Positions 29,293 through 37,294 of a stretch of 64,000 bases of DNA are shown piece by piece; the first letter of the stretch is position 1; each line of letters begins with the position of its first letter. Where the stretch lies: contig JBJXHN010000005.1 of assembly GCA_046233135.1 (NCBI GenBank), forward strand, positions 558,001 to 622,000, given 5' to 3'. The stretch is from JBJXHN01 sp046233135 (lineage in GTDB: Bacteria > Pseudomonadota > Alphaproteobacteria > Rhodospirillales > Rhodospirillaceae). Below the pieces are notes generated by a model. That model was given only the letters and a program-made list of their open reading frames with translations, had not been told where the DNA came from and did not search any database. A program made the position numbers and the translations under genes.

Positions 29293-29348
29293 CGCGCTTC
29301 GAGGGGCGGACGGTTTCCGGCCCCTCTCGGCAGACAGCAGGTAGCGGC

Positions 29349-30452
29349 TTACACATTAAACCGGAACAGCATCACGTCGCCGTCCTGGACGACGTATTCC
29401 TTGCCTTCCGAGCGCAGCTTGCCGGCTTCGCGGGCGCCGGCTTCGCCCTTGCAGGCCACGTAGTCGTCATAGGCGATGGTCTCGGCGCGGATGAAGCCCC
29501 GTTCGAAGTCCGTATGGATCGCTCCGGCGGCCTGCGGTGCCTTGGACCCCTTGCGGATGGTCCAGGCGCGGGCTTCCTTGGGGCCGCAGGTGAAGAAGGT
29601 CAGCAGGTCCAAAAGGTCGTAGCCGGCGCGGATCACCCGGGCCAGGCCGGTTTCTTCCAGCCCCAGGCCTTCCAGGAACTCGGCCTTTTCCGCCGGATCG
29701 TCCAGCTGCGCCACTTCGGCTTCGATCGCCGCAGAGATCACCACGGCTTGGGCCTTTTCGGCGGCGGCTTTTTCGGCCACCTTGGCCGACAGGGCGTTGC
29801 CCGCGGCGGCGTTGTCTTCGTCCACGTTGCAGGCATACAGAACCGGCTTGGCGGTCAGCAACTGCAGCTGATTGAACAGCTTGCGGTCTTCCGGACTGTC
29901 GGGGCGGGCGACGCGGGCGGGCTTGCCGTCGCGCAGGACCGCCAGCACCGGCTCGATCACCGCCACCAGGGCCTTGGAGTCCGCATCCCCGCCCTTGGCC
30001 CGCTTGGTCAGGTTGACGATGCGCTTTTCCAGGCTTTCCAGGTCGGCGAGCATCAGTTCGGTTTCGACGGTTTCCGCATCGCGCAGCGGGTCGACGGAGC
30101 CGTCTACATGGGTGATGTCGTCATCTTCGAAGCAGCGCAGCACGTGGACGATGGCGTCGGTTTCGCGGATGTTGGCGAGGAACTGGTTGCCCAGGCCTTC
30201 GCCCTTGCTGGCGCCACGCACCAGGCCGGCGATATCCACGAACTCCAGCTGGGTCGGCACGGTGGATGCGCTGCCGCCCACTTCGGTCAGGACGTCCAGC
30301 CGGCGATCGGGCACCGCCACCCGGCCCACGTTGGGTTCGATGGTGCAGAAGGGGAAGTTGGCCGCCTGGGCCGCGGCGGTGGAGGTCAGCGCGTTGAACA
30401 GCGTGGACTTGCCCACGTTGGGCAGCCCGACAATCCCGCATTTGAAGCCCAT
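29349..30452 (-). CDS. ychF: Redox-responsive P-loop ATPase YchF
   Basis: This 367-residue Obg-family protein is universally conserved and prefers ATP. It has the P-loop GLPNVGKSTLFNAL at the N-terminus, the switch region FVDIAGLVRGASKGEGLGNQ, and YACNVDE in place of a typical NKxD. Its C-terminal TGS-like domain carries TFFTCGPKEARAWTIRKGSK and the ending YVVQDGDVMLFRFNV. It is followed upstream by pth and rplY on the same strand, a conserved rplY-pth-ychF order. Confidence 0.97.
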   Translation of the reverse strand: MGFKCGIVGLPNVGKSTLFNALTSTAAAQAANFPFCTIEPNVGRVAVPDRRLDVLTEVGGSASTVPTQLEFVDIAGLVRGASKGEGLGNQFLANIRETDAIVHVLRCFEDDDITHVDGSVDPLRDAETVETELMLADLESLEKRIVNLTKRAKGGDADSKALVAVIEPVLAVLRDGKPARVARPDSPEDRKLFNQLQLLTAKPVLYACNVDEDNAAAGNALSAKVAEKAAAEKAQAVVISAAIEAEVAQLDDPAEKAEFLEGLGLEETGLARVIRAGYDLLDLLTFFTCGPKEARAWTIRKGSKAPQAAGAIHTDFERGFIRAETIAYDDYVACKGEAGAREAGKLRSEGKEYVVQDGDVMLFRFNV

Positions 30453-30489
30453 GGCTGGTCGAAGTCCTTATGTCCTGGCGGCCGGCGGT

Positions 30490-31296
30490 TTACCGGTCCT
30501 TGCGTTTGAATGCGTCGAGCAGGGCTTGCGCCAGCCCGGTCTGCGGCGTGGAGGATGCCCCCGGAGCGGGGACTTGAGAAGGGGGGGCGGCCAGCGGCGC
30601 CAGAGCAGGCTTCGCCTTCGCCGCAGGATCGGCTTCGGCAGACCCTTCGCCGGCCGCGCTCTCGTCCCCACCCTCCTTGGCGGTCTTCGGCTTGCGTGCC
30701 GGCCTTTCCGGTTTGGGCGGCCGGGTGGCGGCGGCGACCTTGGACATGAAGGCGCCGGGTTCTCCCGCGTCGATGCCTTGCAGCATCAGCGGTGCTTCGC
30801 CGGCCACCGCATTGAGCAGCGGGTCAAGCCAGGTCTGGTCGGCCTTGGCGAAATCGCCGAGCACATGGCTGGTGACCCGGTCCTTGTGGCCGGGATGGCC
30901 GATGCCCAGGCGGACCCGCCAGTAATCATTGCCCAGGTGCTGGTCGATGGAGCGCAGGCCGTTATGGCCCCCCGCCCCGCCGCCTCTTTTGACGCGGACC
31001 TTGCCGGGCGGCAGGTCCAGTTCGTCGTGCATGACGATGACGTGCTCAGGCGGGATCTTGTGGAAGCGGGCGGCTTCACCCACGGCCTGGCCGGACAGGT
31101 TCATGAAGGTTTCCGGCATCAGCAGCAGAACCTTCCATGGACCGATCTGGCCGTCGGCCACCTGGGCCTGGAATTTGCGTCGAAAGGGACCCAGGCCATG
31201 GCGGCGGGCGAGTGCCTCGACCGCCATGAAACCGATGTTGTGCCGGTTCCCGGCGTACTTGCCGCCGGGATTGCCGAGACCGACCACAAGCATCAT
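30490..31296 (-). CDS. pth: Peptidyl-tRNA hydrolase
   Basis: This enzyme releases peptides from stalled peptidyl-tRNA. The catalytic domain (about 1-185) shows LVVGLGNPGGKYAGNRHNIG with the catalytic His, PETFMNLSGQAV, MHDELDLPPGKVRVKRGGGAGGHNG (split here as MHDELDLPPG and GGAGGHNGLRSI) and LGIGHPG. At 268 residues it is about 80 longer than usual because of a Lys/Ala/Pro-rich C-terminal tail. It is in line with rplY upstream and ychF downstream. Confidence 0.96.
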   Translation of the reverse strand: MMLVVGLGNPGGKYAGNRHNIGFMAVEALARRHGLGPFRRKFQAQVADGQIGPWKVLLLMPETFMNLSGQAVGEAARFHKIPPEHVIVMHDELDLPPGKVRVKRGGGAGGHNGLRSIDQHLGNDYWRVRLGIGHPGHKDRVTSHVLGDFAKADQTWLDPLLNAVAGEAPLMLQGIDAGEPGAFMSKVAAATRPPKPERPARKPKTAKEGGDESAAGEGSAEADPAAKAKPALAPLAAPPSQVPAPGASSTPQTGLAQALLDAFKRKDR

Positions 31297-31482
31297 ACCC
31301 CCGGGTCCCCTTTTCGACGGGTGGTCAGAGCATCAAGCGGAAAAGCGAGGCCGAAGCGAACGCGTCGCCGGAGTTGGAAACGTGCTTGCGCACCTCCGGT
31401 TTTTTCCGGTGCGCGGGCGCCTTTCCGACCCCGGTGGAACGCCTGCCTTCAGCGTGATCTGATGCTCCGGCCATAGGACTCC

Positions 31483-31532
31483 GGATCAAATTGTCCGCGG
31501 TCGATCGATCCCGATGGAACGCGATTTGATCC
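31483..31532 (-). terminator. Inverted repeat downstream of rplY
   Basis: GGATCAAAT (31483-31491) and ATTTGATCC (31524-31532) are exact inverted copies, ten bases past the rplY stop on the minus strand. The loop contains GATCGATC palindromic sequence. The arms resemble those of the 17152-17209 repeat. The rest of the 31297-31542 gap shows no gene. Confidence 0.4.
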
Positions 31533-31542
31533 AGAGGCCTGA

Positions 31543-32148
31543 TTAGCCCTCTTCGCCTTCACCTTCCGCGGCTTCGGCCTTCAGGCCCGACGGCGCGGCG
31601 ATGGTGCAGATGGTGAAGTCGCGATCGGTAATGGTCAGCTTCACCGCGTCGGGGATCTTCACCACGCTGACGTGGATGGAATCACCCACATCGGCGCTGA
31701 TGAGGTCCACTTCGAAGTGGTCGGGCAGATCGGCCGGCTTGGCGTGGACTTCGATTTCGTGGCGGACCACGTTCAGCACGCCACCGCGCTTCAGGCCCGG
31801 GCACTTGTCTTCGTTCAGGAAGATCACCGGGACCGGGGCGGTCACTTCGGTGTCCTTGCCGATGCGCAGGAAATCGACGTGGATCGGCTGGTCGGTCACC
31901 GGGTGGAACTGCACATCCTGCACCATCACGCGGTGCTTGTCGCCCAGCTCCAGGTCGAACATGCGGGTCCAGAAGCCGGTCTTGTGCATCTCGGACATGA
32001 TGTCGCGGGGGTCCACGGCCAACAGCACGGGAGACTGCCCGCCACCATAGATCACGCCCGGAACCAGGCCTTCTCTACGCGTGGCACGGGCTGCCCCCTT
32101 ACCTGCCCGGTCGCGCCCCTTGACGGGGATGCTACCAATATCGCTCAT
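31543..32148 (-). CDS. rplY: 50S ribosomal protein L25/general stress protein Ctc
   Basis: This is a 201-residue long-form L25 that binds 5S rRNA. The N-terminal domain contains GKGAARATRREGLVPGVIYG, and the TL5/CTC C-terminal domain contains PVTDQPIHVDFLRI, LKRGGVLNVVRHEIEV and PDHFEVDLISADVGDSIHVS. A short Glu-rich tail ends the protein. The start is supported by GGAGAG. It heads the rplY-pth-ychF group. Confidence 0.97.
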   Translation of the reverse strand: MSDIGSIPVKGRDRAGKGAARATRREGLVPGVIYGGGQSPVLLAVDPRDIMSEMHKTGFWTRMFDLELGDKHRVMVQDVQFHPVTDQPIHVDFLRIGKDTEVTAPVPVIFLNEDKCPGLKRGGVLNVVRHEIEVHAKPADLPDHFEVDLISADVGDSIHVSVVKIPDAVKLTITDRDFTICTIAAPSGLKAEAAEGEGEEG

Positions 32149-32311
32149 GTCGATCTCTCCAGTTGGATCGGTTGCAAGCGGCGCGGGCCTCCAGGGGTGC
32201 CCAACACCGAAAACCGCCGCCGGTGGTCCGGCGGCGGAAAGCGCAGGGTTTACACCCCCGCGTCGATCAGTTCAAGCGCAGGAATGCGCGCGAAGCGCAT
32301 CAAGGGCGCTT

Positions 32312-32890
32312 TCAGGGCTGATCTTCGTCGGCCGCCTGGGGAAATTCCCGGCGCATGGCCGGGCCGTCGGCGCGCAGGGCGTAGCAGGAATCCCGCAAGC
32401 CCCGCGAGTCCGACACGCCCTTGGGCGACTCGCCAGAGGCCCGCTGCTTTTCCCGCTGTTCCATCCGCGCCTTGTGCAGGGTCTGAAAGGCGGTGGTGCC
32501 GATGGGACCCAGCAGTTCTACCAGATGGGTGCAGCCCAGGGCGCCGCCCACCCGGTCTTGCACTGCCTTGCGGAAGCCGGGGCCGATCACCAGGCCTTCC
32601 AGGGCCGCGAAGTTCGGGTTGACGTCCTTGCATTCGTGGAAAGGGCTGAAGTCGGTCACCGCCTCGGCAGTGATAATGCGGCGGTCGATATCGATGGTCA
32701 GCCGCAGCCCCATGCCGTGCAATGGCTCGCCTGCCTTGATTTCGCCCCGGTCGTGGTTGGCGAAGCTGTAGGTCTTGGTGTCGACCATCCAGCCTTCGAT
32801 ATCCCACAGCCCGTCTTCGCGGGCATAGCCCACGCATTCGACGGTGCGGCGATGGATCGGCTTGCGGGCAGCCGGTGGAGAAAACGGCAT
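32312..32890 (-). CDS. DUF2889 family protein
   Basis: This protein has about 192 residues; the ATG at 32890 has CGGAG upstream, and a GTG four codons earlier is possible. RRTVECVGYAREDGLWDIEG, DTKTYSF, GLRLTIDIDRRIITAEA and LGCTHLVELLGPIGTTAFQT match DUF2889, a family of uncharacterised proteins in proteobacteria, often near catabolic genes. The stretch SYALR with Cys residues near the end may bind metal, but this is a guess. It is transcribed towards rplY. Confidence 0.85.
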   Translation of the reverse strand: MPFSPPAARKPIHRRTVECVGYAREDGLWDIEGWMVDTKTYSFANHDRGEIKAGEPLHGMGLRLTIDIDRRIITAEAVTDFSPFHECKDVNPNFAALEGLVIGPGFRKAVQDRVGGALGCTHLVELLGPIGTTAFQTLHKARMEQREKQRASGESPKGVSDSRGLRDSCYALRADGPAMRREFPQAADEDQP

Positions 32891-33043
32891 GGGTGGCGGC
32901 ACTCCGGGTCTGGGTACGGAAGGAACGTCAGCATACCAGACCTTTTTATCGAGCGTCCAGCGCGCCCCAGGGCGACCCCGCGCGAGGGATCGCCCTGGTT
33001 TTTCCGGCCCGGCGGATTCCGGGGCCTTCAGGCGCCGCTCCCC

Positions 33044-33490
33044 TTAACTGGTGCCGTAGGCCTCGCCATAGATGAAGTTTTCGTGGGTTTTCACATCCCG
33101 CTCCAGCTGGTCGATGACCACGGCATAGAGGTCGCGGATGGAGATCATGCCCACCACCACGCCGTCGTCGGTGACGGGCAGGTGGCGATAGCGCCGTTCG
33201 CGCATCAGGCGCAGGGCGTCGAGCGCGCTGTCACTGGGGGTCAGGCAGTCCGGATCGGGGGTCATGATCTCCCGGGCCAGCACCTTGTCGGCATCGCCAC
33301 CGGCGGCCACGAGCCGGCCGGTGATATCTCGTTCGGTAATGATCCCCTTCAGGACCGTTCCTTCCACCACCACGACAGCGGCAACCTTGTTTTCCGCCAT
33401 CACCCGGGCGACCTCGCGCGAGGGGGTGGTGGGCGGAACGGAATAGATGGTCTGGTCCCGAATCACGTCGGGGACGATTTTTCTCTGCAT
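33044..33490 (-). CDS. CBS-domain protein
   Basis: This is a 148-residue cytoplasmic protein made of two CBS motifs: TIYSVPPTTPSREVARVMAE with GIITERDITGRLVA, then MTPDPDCLTPSDSALDALRL with HLPVTDDGVVVGMISIRDLY. Such pairs bind adenine nucleotides and sense energy state. The start is the ATG at 33490 (MQRKIVPDVI); the longer open frame upstream is not supported. It follows the CorC-type gene on the same strand. Confidence 0.9.
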   Translation of the reverse strand: MQRKIVPDVIRDQTIYSVPPTTPSREVARVMAENKVAAVVVVEGTVLKGIITERDITGRLVAAGGDADKVLAREIMTPDPDCLTPSDSALDALRLMRERRYRHLPVTDDGVVVGMISIRDLYAVVIDQLERDVKTHENFIYGEAYGTS

Positions 33491-33648
33491 GGCGTTCTCA
33501 GACTCCGAGTTCCCGTGGCGTATGCATCGGCCCTTTGCGGGCCTGTTGGGTTTTGGGGACGGCCTTTGGAAAGGCTGAAAACCTCCCCTATATGGCACGT
33601 GGGCGGCACGGGAAGCGGATGCAAGACTCCTTGCGGAAAAATGCGGGA

Positions 33649-34959
33649 TCAATTCTCAGTGGTATCTCCTTCCGGGTCCTTCGACTCCGATGTGCGATCC
33701 CGGGCCACCTTGATCTGGGCCAGCCGGTTGCGCACGCGTTTGACCACTTCGAAGGTGAAGCCGTGGAAGCGGAAAACCTGTCCCATCTGCGGGATGGTGC
33801 GGCTTTCGCGGATCACCAGGCCGGCGATGGTGGCGGCGTCCTCGTCGGGCAGGTCCCATTCGAACTCCCGGTTCAGGTCGCGGATGGTGACCTCGCCATT
33901 GACCAGCCAGGTTTCGTCGCCGGTGGCGCGGACTCCGGGTACGGTGATGTCGTGCTCGTCGGAGATGTCGCCGACGATTTCTTCCAGGATGTCTTCCAGG
34001 GTCGCAAGGCCCTGCAGGCTGCCGTATTCGTCGACCACCAGGCAGAAATGCTCCCGCCGCTGACGGAAGGCCTGCAACTGGTGCAGCAGGCTGGTGGTGT
34101 CGGGCACGAACCAGGCCGGGGCCGCCAGCGAGATCACGTTCAGGCTGTCCAGATCGCCCGTATGGGCCTGAACGGCACGCAGCAGCGCTTTGACGTGCAG
34201 CACGCCGACAACATTGTCCGGACGCTCCCGCCACAGGGGCAGGCGGGTATAGGGACTGGCCAGCACCTGTTCCACGATCACGCTGGCCGGCAGTTCTGCG
34301 TCGATGGAGATCATGTTGGACCGGTGGGTCATGATATCGCCGATATCCACGTCCCCGAGGTCAAGAATGCTGCGCAGCATGGCGCGTTCGTGGATCACCG
34401 TCGGGTCCTGGATGCCCTGGGGGCCGCCGGCGTGCATTTCGATCGCCCCGCGCAGTTCGGCCAGGGCGCTGGCCGAGGTGGCCTCGCGGGTCGATCCGGC
34501 ACGGAAAATGCGCAGCACCACCTGCACCACGCCCTGGATCACCTTGGTGATGGGCGAGAACAGCCAGGTCAGCGCCTTCATCACCGGCGCCACGGCCAGG
34601 GCCATGGCGTTGGTGTGGGTCAGGGCATAGGTCTTGGGCAGGATCTCGGCAAAGATCAGCACGATCAGCGTCATCGCCAGGGTGGCATAGACCACGCCGG
34701 CTTCGCCGAACAGGTCGATGAAGACGCTGGTGGCGATGGCCGAGGCCAGGATGTTCACCAGATTGTTGCCGAGGAGGATGGTGCCGATCAGCCGTTCGCG
34801 CGAGGTCAGCAGCTGGTTCACCAGACGGGCGCGGGCGTTGCCCTCGCGCTCCATCTCGTGCATCAGCGGCCGCGAGGCGGCGGTTAGCGCGGTTTCCGAC
34901 CCGGAGAACAGGGCGGAAAGCAGGATCAGCAAGCCGATGGCGATCAGGGCGGCGGTCAT
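33649..34959 (-). CDS. HlyC/CorC (CNNM) family transporter
   Basis: This 436-residue membrane protein has a DUF21/CNNM domain (about 1-190, ALFSGSETALTAASRPLMHE and ILLGNNLVNILASAIATSVF), two CBS motifs (about 205-335, with VMTHR-like DIMTHRSNMISID) and a C-terminal CorC_HlyC domain (ETWLVNGEVTIRDLNREF). The family takes part in Mg2+ or Co2+ efflux. It lies directly downstream of aroB on the same strand, a conserved alphaproteobacterial order. Confidence 0.93.
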   Translation of the reverse strand: MTAALIAIGLLILLSALFSGSETALTAASRPLMHEMEREGNARARLVNQLLTSRERLIGTILLGNNLVNILASAIATSVFIDLFGEAGVVYATLAMTLIVLIFAEILPKTYALTHTNAMALAVAPVMKALTWLFSPITKVIQGVVQVVLRIFRAGSTREATSASALAELRGAIEMHAGGPQGIQDPTVIHERAMLRSILDLGDVDIGDIMTHRSNMISIDAELPASVIVEQVLASPYTRLPLWRERPDNVVGVLHVKALLRAVQAHTGDLDSLNVISLAAPAWFVPDTTSLLHQLQAFRQRREHFCLVVDEYGSLQGLATLEDILEEIVGDISDEHDITVPGVRATGDETWLVNGEVTIRDLNREFEWDLPDEDAATIAGLVIRESRTIPQMGQVFRFHGFTFEVVKRVRNRLAQIKVARDRTSESKDPEGDTTEN

Positions 34960-35041
34960 GGCCTTGGCGGGGTCGTTCCGTGGACGGGGAAGGGGCGGCG
35001 GTGGAGGCGGCAGTGGCGGTCCGGACGGGCGGGCGGGGCCG

Positions 35042-36157
35042 TCAGGCGGCCGGAGCAGTGTCGCCCATCAGGGCGGCCTGCACCAGGGCGCTGTCGGCAT
35101 CCCGGCTGAGATAGGCACCACCGATGCCTTTGGCGAGGACAAAGGTGATGCGGCCGTCTTCCACCTTCTTGTCCTGCCCCATGTGGGCGAGCAGGCGGTC
35201 GGCGGTCCAGGTACGGGCACCGGGAATGTCGTCCAGGCCGGTGGGCAGTCCCACCGCGGTCAGATGGCGGCGCAGGCGGTCCAGGTCGGCGGTGGGGCAG
35301 ACTCCCAGGCGGCAGGACAGGTCCAGCGCCATCACCATGCCGGCGGCCACGCCCTCGCCATGGAGCAGGGCGCCGCCGTAGCCGGCTTCGGCTTCCAGCG
35401 CGTGACCGAAGGTGTGGCCCAGATTGAGCAGGGCGCGGCGGCCGCCTTCCCGCTCGTCCTCGGCGACCACCCGGGCCTTGGCTGCGCAGCAGGTGGCCAC
35501 GGCGTCGATCCGGGCGTCCATGTCGCCATCCAGCAGGGCCGGTCCCTTGTCTTCCAGCCAGCCGAAAAAGGCGGGGTCGTCGATGACCCCGTATTTCACC
35601 ACTTCGGCATAGCCGGCCAGCAGTTCGCGGCGGGGCAGGGTGTCGAGCACGTCCATATCGGCCAGCACCATGCGCGGCTGATAGAAAGCTCCCACCAGGT
35701 TCTTGCCGCGCCGGGTGTTGATGCCGGTCTTGCCCCCCACCGAACTGTCCACCTGGGACAGCAGCGTGGTGGGGATCTGCACGAAGTCCACGCCGCGCAG
35801 CAGGATTGCCGCAGCGAATCCGGCCAGATCGCCGATCACCCCGCCACCCAGGGCAATCAGGGTGGTGGACCGTTCCACCTTGGCCGCCAGCATGGTGTCC
35901 AGCAGCTCTTCCAGATGGCCGAAGTCCTTGGTGGCTTCGCCGGCCGGCAGCACCGCGTGGGCATGGCCGATGCCGGCGTCGTCAAGCGAGGCGAGCAGCG
36001 GGCCGAGGTGCAGCGGTGCGACATTGTCGTCGGTGATGACGAAGACCCGTGGCCGCTTCAGGACGGGCGCGATCAGCGCGCCGGCCCGGGCCAGGAGGCC
36101 CTGCCCGATGTGGATCGGATAGGAGCGGTCGCCCAAAGCGACGGTCAAGGTCTTCAC
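35042..36157 (-). CDS. aroB: 3-dehydroquinate synthase
   Basis: This 371-residue enzyme closes the ring in step two of the shikimate pathway, using NAD+ and a divalent metal. It has PAGEATKDFGHLEELLD, ALGGGVIGDLAGFAAAILLR, PTTLLSQVDSSVGGKTGIN, NLGHTFGHALEAEAGYG with metal-binding His, and HGEGVAAGM. The start is the GTG at 36157, five bases after the aroK stop and with GGAGGA upstream; the longer frame overlapping aroK is not used. Confidence 0.96.
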   Translation of the reverse strand: MKTLTVALGDRSYPIHIGQGLLARAGALIAPVLKRPRVFVITDDNVAPLHLGPLLASLDDAGIGHAHAVLPAGEATKDFGHLEELLDTMLAAKVERSTTLIALGGGVIGDLAGFAAAILLRGVDFVQIPTTLLSQVDSSVGGKTGINTRRGKNLVGAFYQPRMVLADMDVLDTLPRRELLAGYAEVVKYGVIDDPAFFGWLEDKGPALLDGDMDARIDAVATCCAAKARVVAEDEREGGRRALLNLGHTFGHALEAEAGYGGALLHGEGVAAGMVMALDLSCRLGVCPTADLDRLRRHLTAVGLPTGLDDIPGARTWTADRLLAHMGQDKKVEDGRITFVLAKGIGGAYLSRDADSALVQAALMGDTAPAA

Positions 36158-36162
36158 GGTGG

Positions 36163-36885
36163 TTATGATTCCTCCGGTGCTGGGGGAGCGGGATAGCGAT
36201 GATCGGGATGCTGTTCCAGGTGGCGGGCGACGGCGGCGCGGACGCGGTCCACCGTGGTCTCTTGGGGCTCGTCCCGGACCTCGACCGTGATGTCGGCCTC
36301 GGCGTAGACAGGATAGCGCTGTTCGATTAGCGCCGCGAGCTTCGCCCGGCCGTCGCCCTGGGCAAGCAGGGGCCGGTGGGAGCGTCCGGCGGTGCGCTGG
36401 ACCAACAGGTCCAGGTCGGCCTTCAGCCAGACGGAAATGCCCCGGGCGCGCACGATGGCGCGGGTTTGCTCGGCCATGAAGGCGCCGCCGCCGGTGGCCA
36501 GGATGCACACGGGACCTTGCAGCAGGCGGGCCATCACCCGGCGCTCGCCGGCGCGGAATTCGGCCTCGCCCAAAGTGGCGAAAATGTCGCTGATGCTTTG
36601 GCCGGCGGCGGTTTCAATCTCCGAATCGGCGTCGACGAAGCGCAGGGGCGTGCCCTGGGCCAGGCGCCGGCCGACGCTGGTCTTGCCCGCGCCCATCAGT
36701 CCGACCAGGACCAGGGTGCGGGCCAGGAACGGACCGTCCGGCCCCAGCGTCGCGCCTTCCGGCGGTTCGCAGTAGGTTGCGGGTGCTGGCGCGGGGGTGT
36801 CCGGCGCTTTGTCCGATGGTGTGCCGGAGGTGTCGCCGGAGGCAAGCGCCGATGATCCGGCCAACGTGTCCGTTGCCGGTGTCAT
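36163..36885 (-). CDS. aroK: Shikimate kinase
   Basis: This 240-residue enzyme phosphorylates shikimate. After a disordered Pro/Ala/Thr-rich extension of about 50 residues come the P-loop GLMGAGKTSVGRRLA, the shikimate-binding VDADSEIE, FRAGERRVMARL, ATGGGAFM and RTAGRSHRPLL (lid). It is first in the aroK-aroB-CorC order and divergent from the small membrane-protein gene at 37160. Confidence 0.95.
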   Translation of the reverse strand: MTPATDTLAGSSALASGDTSGTPSDKAPDTPAPAPATYCEPPEGATLGPDGPFLARTLVLVGLMGAGKTSVGRRLAQGTPLRFVDADSEIETAAGQSISDIFATLGEAEFRAGERRVMARLLQGPVCILATGGGAFMAEQTRAIVRARGISVWLKADLDLLVQRTAGRSHRPLLAQGDGRAKLAALIEQRYPVYAEADITVEVRDEPQETTVDRVRAAVARHLEQHPDHRYPAPPAPEES

Positions 36886-37159
36886 TTCGGGCTCCCTTGC
36901 GGGGTGGCTTGTGCCATTGCCGCACAGCCGTCATGGGGGCGCCGTTGATTGAGCCGGCCCGTGCCGGTAAACTGCCTTCGTCCTGCCATGGTCCGGAGTC
37001 ATACAAGGTTTCCGGGCATAGGCAAAGACCCGGTCAAGGATTCGCCGGATGCCAGGGGGCGGCCACCGGGTCGATGCGCTCTTTCCCTCTGCAGCCGACG
37101 GCCTTTTGTCCGGCTCACCGCCCGATTTTCCCTCTGCGTTTGCCAGCCTCAGGGGTCCC

Positions 37160-37294
37160 ATGCGCTTTCTTGTCCGTATCATCCTCCTCGTCCTCGTCCT
37201 GGCCCTGGGGGCGGTCGGTGTCATGACCGCCGGCCTGGATATGAAGCCACCTTCCCGCACCGTGGAAAAGGTCATCCCGAATGACCGTTTCTGA
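37160..37294 (+). CDS. 44-residue single-pass membrane protein
   Basis: From the ATG at 37160 the protein is MRFLVRIILLVLVLALGAVG followed by VMTAGLDMKPPSRTVEKVIPNDRF. It has one membrane segment and a short exported tail. The ending VEKVIPNDRF looks conserved and I believe similar short proteins occur at this place in related genomes. It overlaps the next gene by 14 bases. The function is unknown. Confidence 0.65.
   Translation: MRFLVRIILLVLVLALGAVGVMTAGLDMKPPSRTVEKVIPNDRF

Noticed and set aside
36158..36508. Long N-terminal extension of aroB
   Set aside because: The extension overlaps the shikimate kinase gene in another frame, and the GTG at 36157 gives the normal AroB N-terminus behind a ribosome-binding site.
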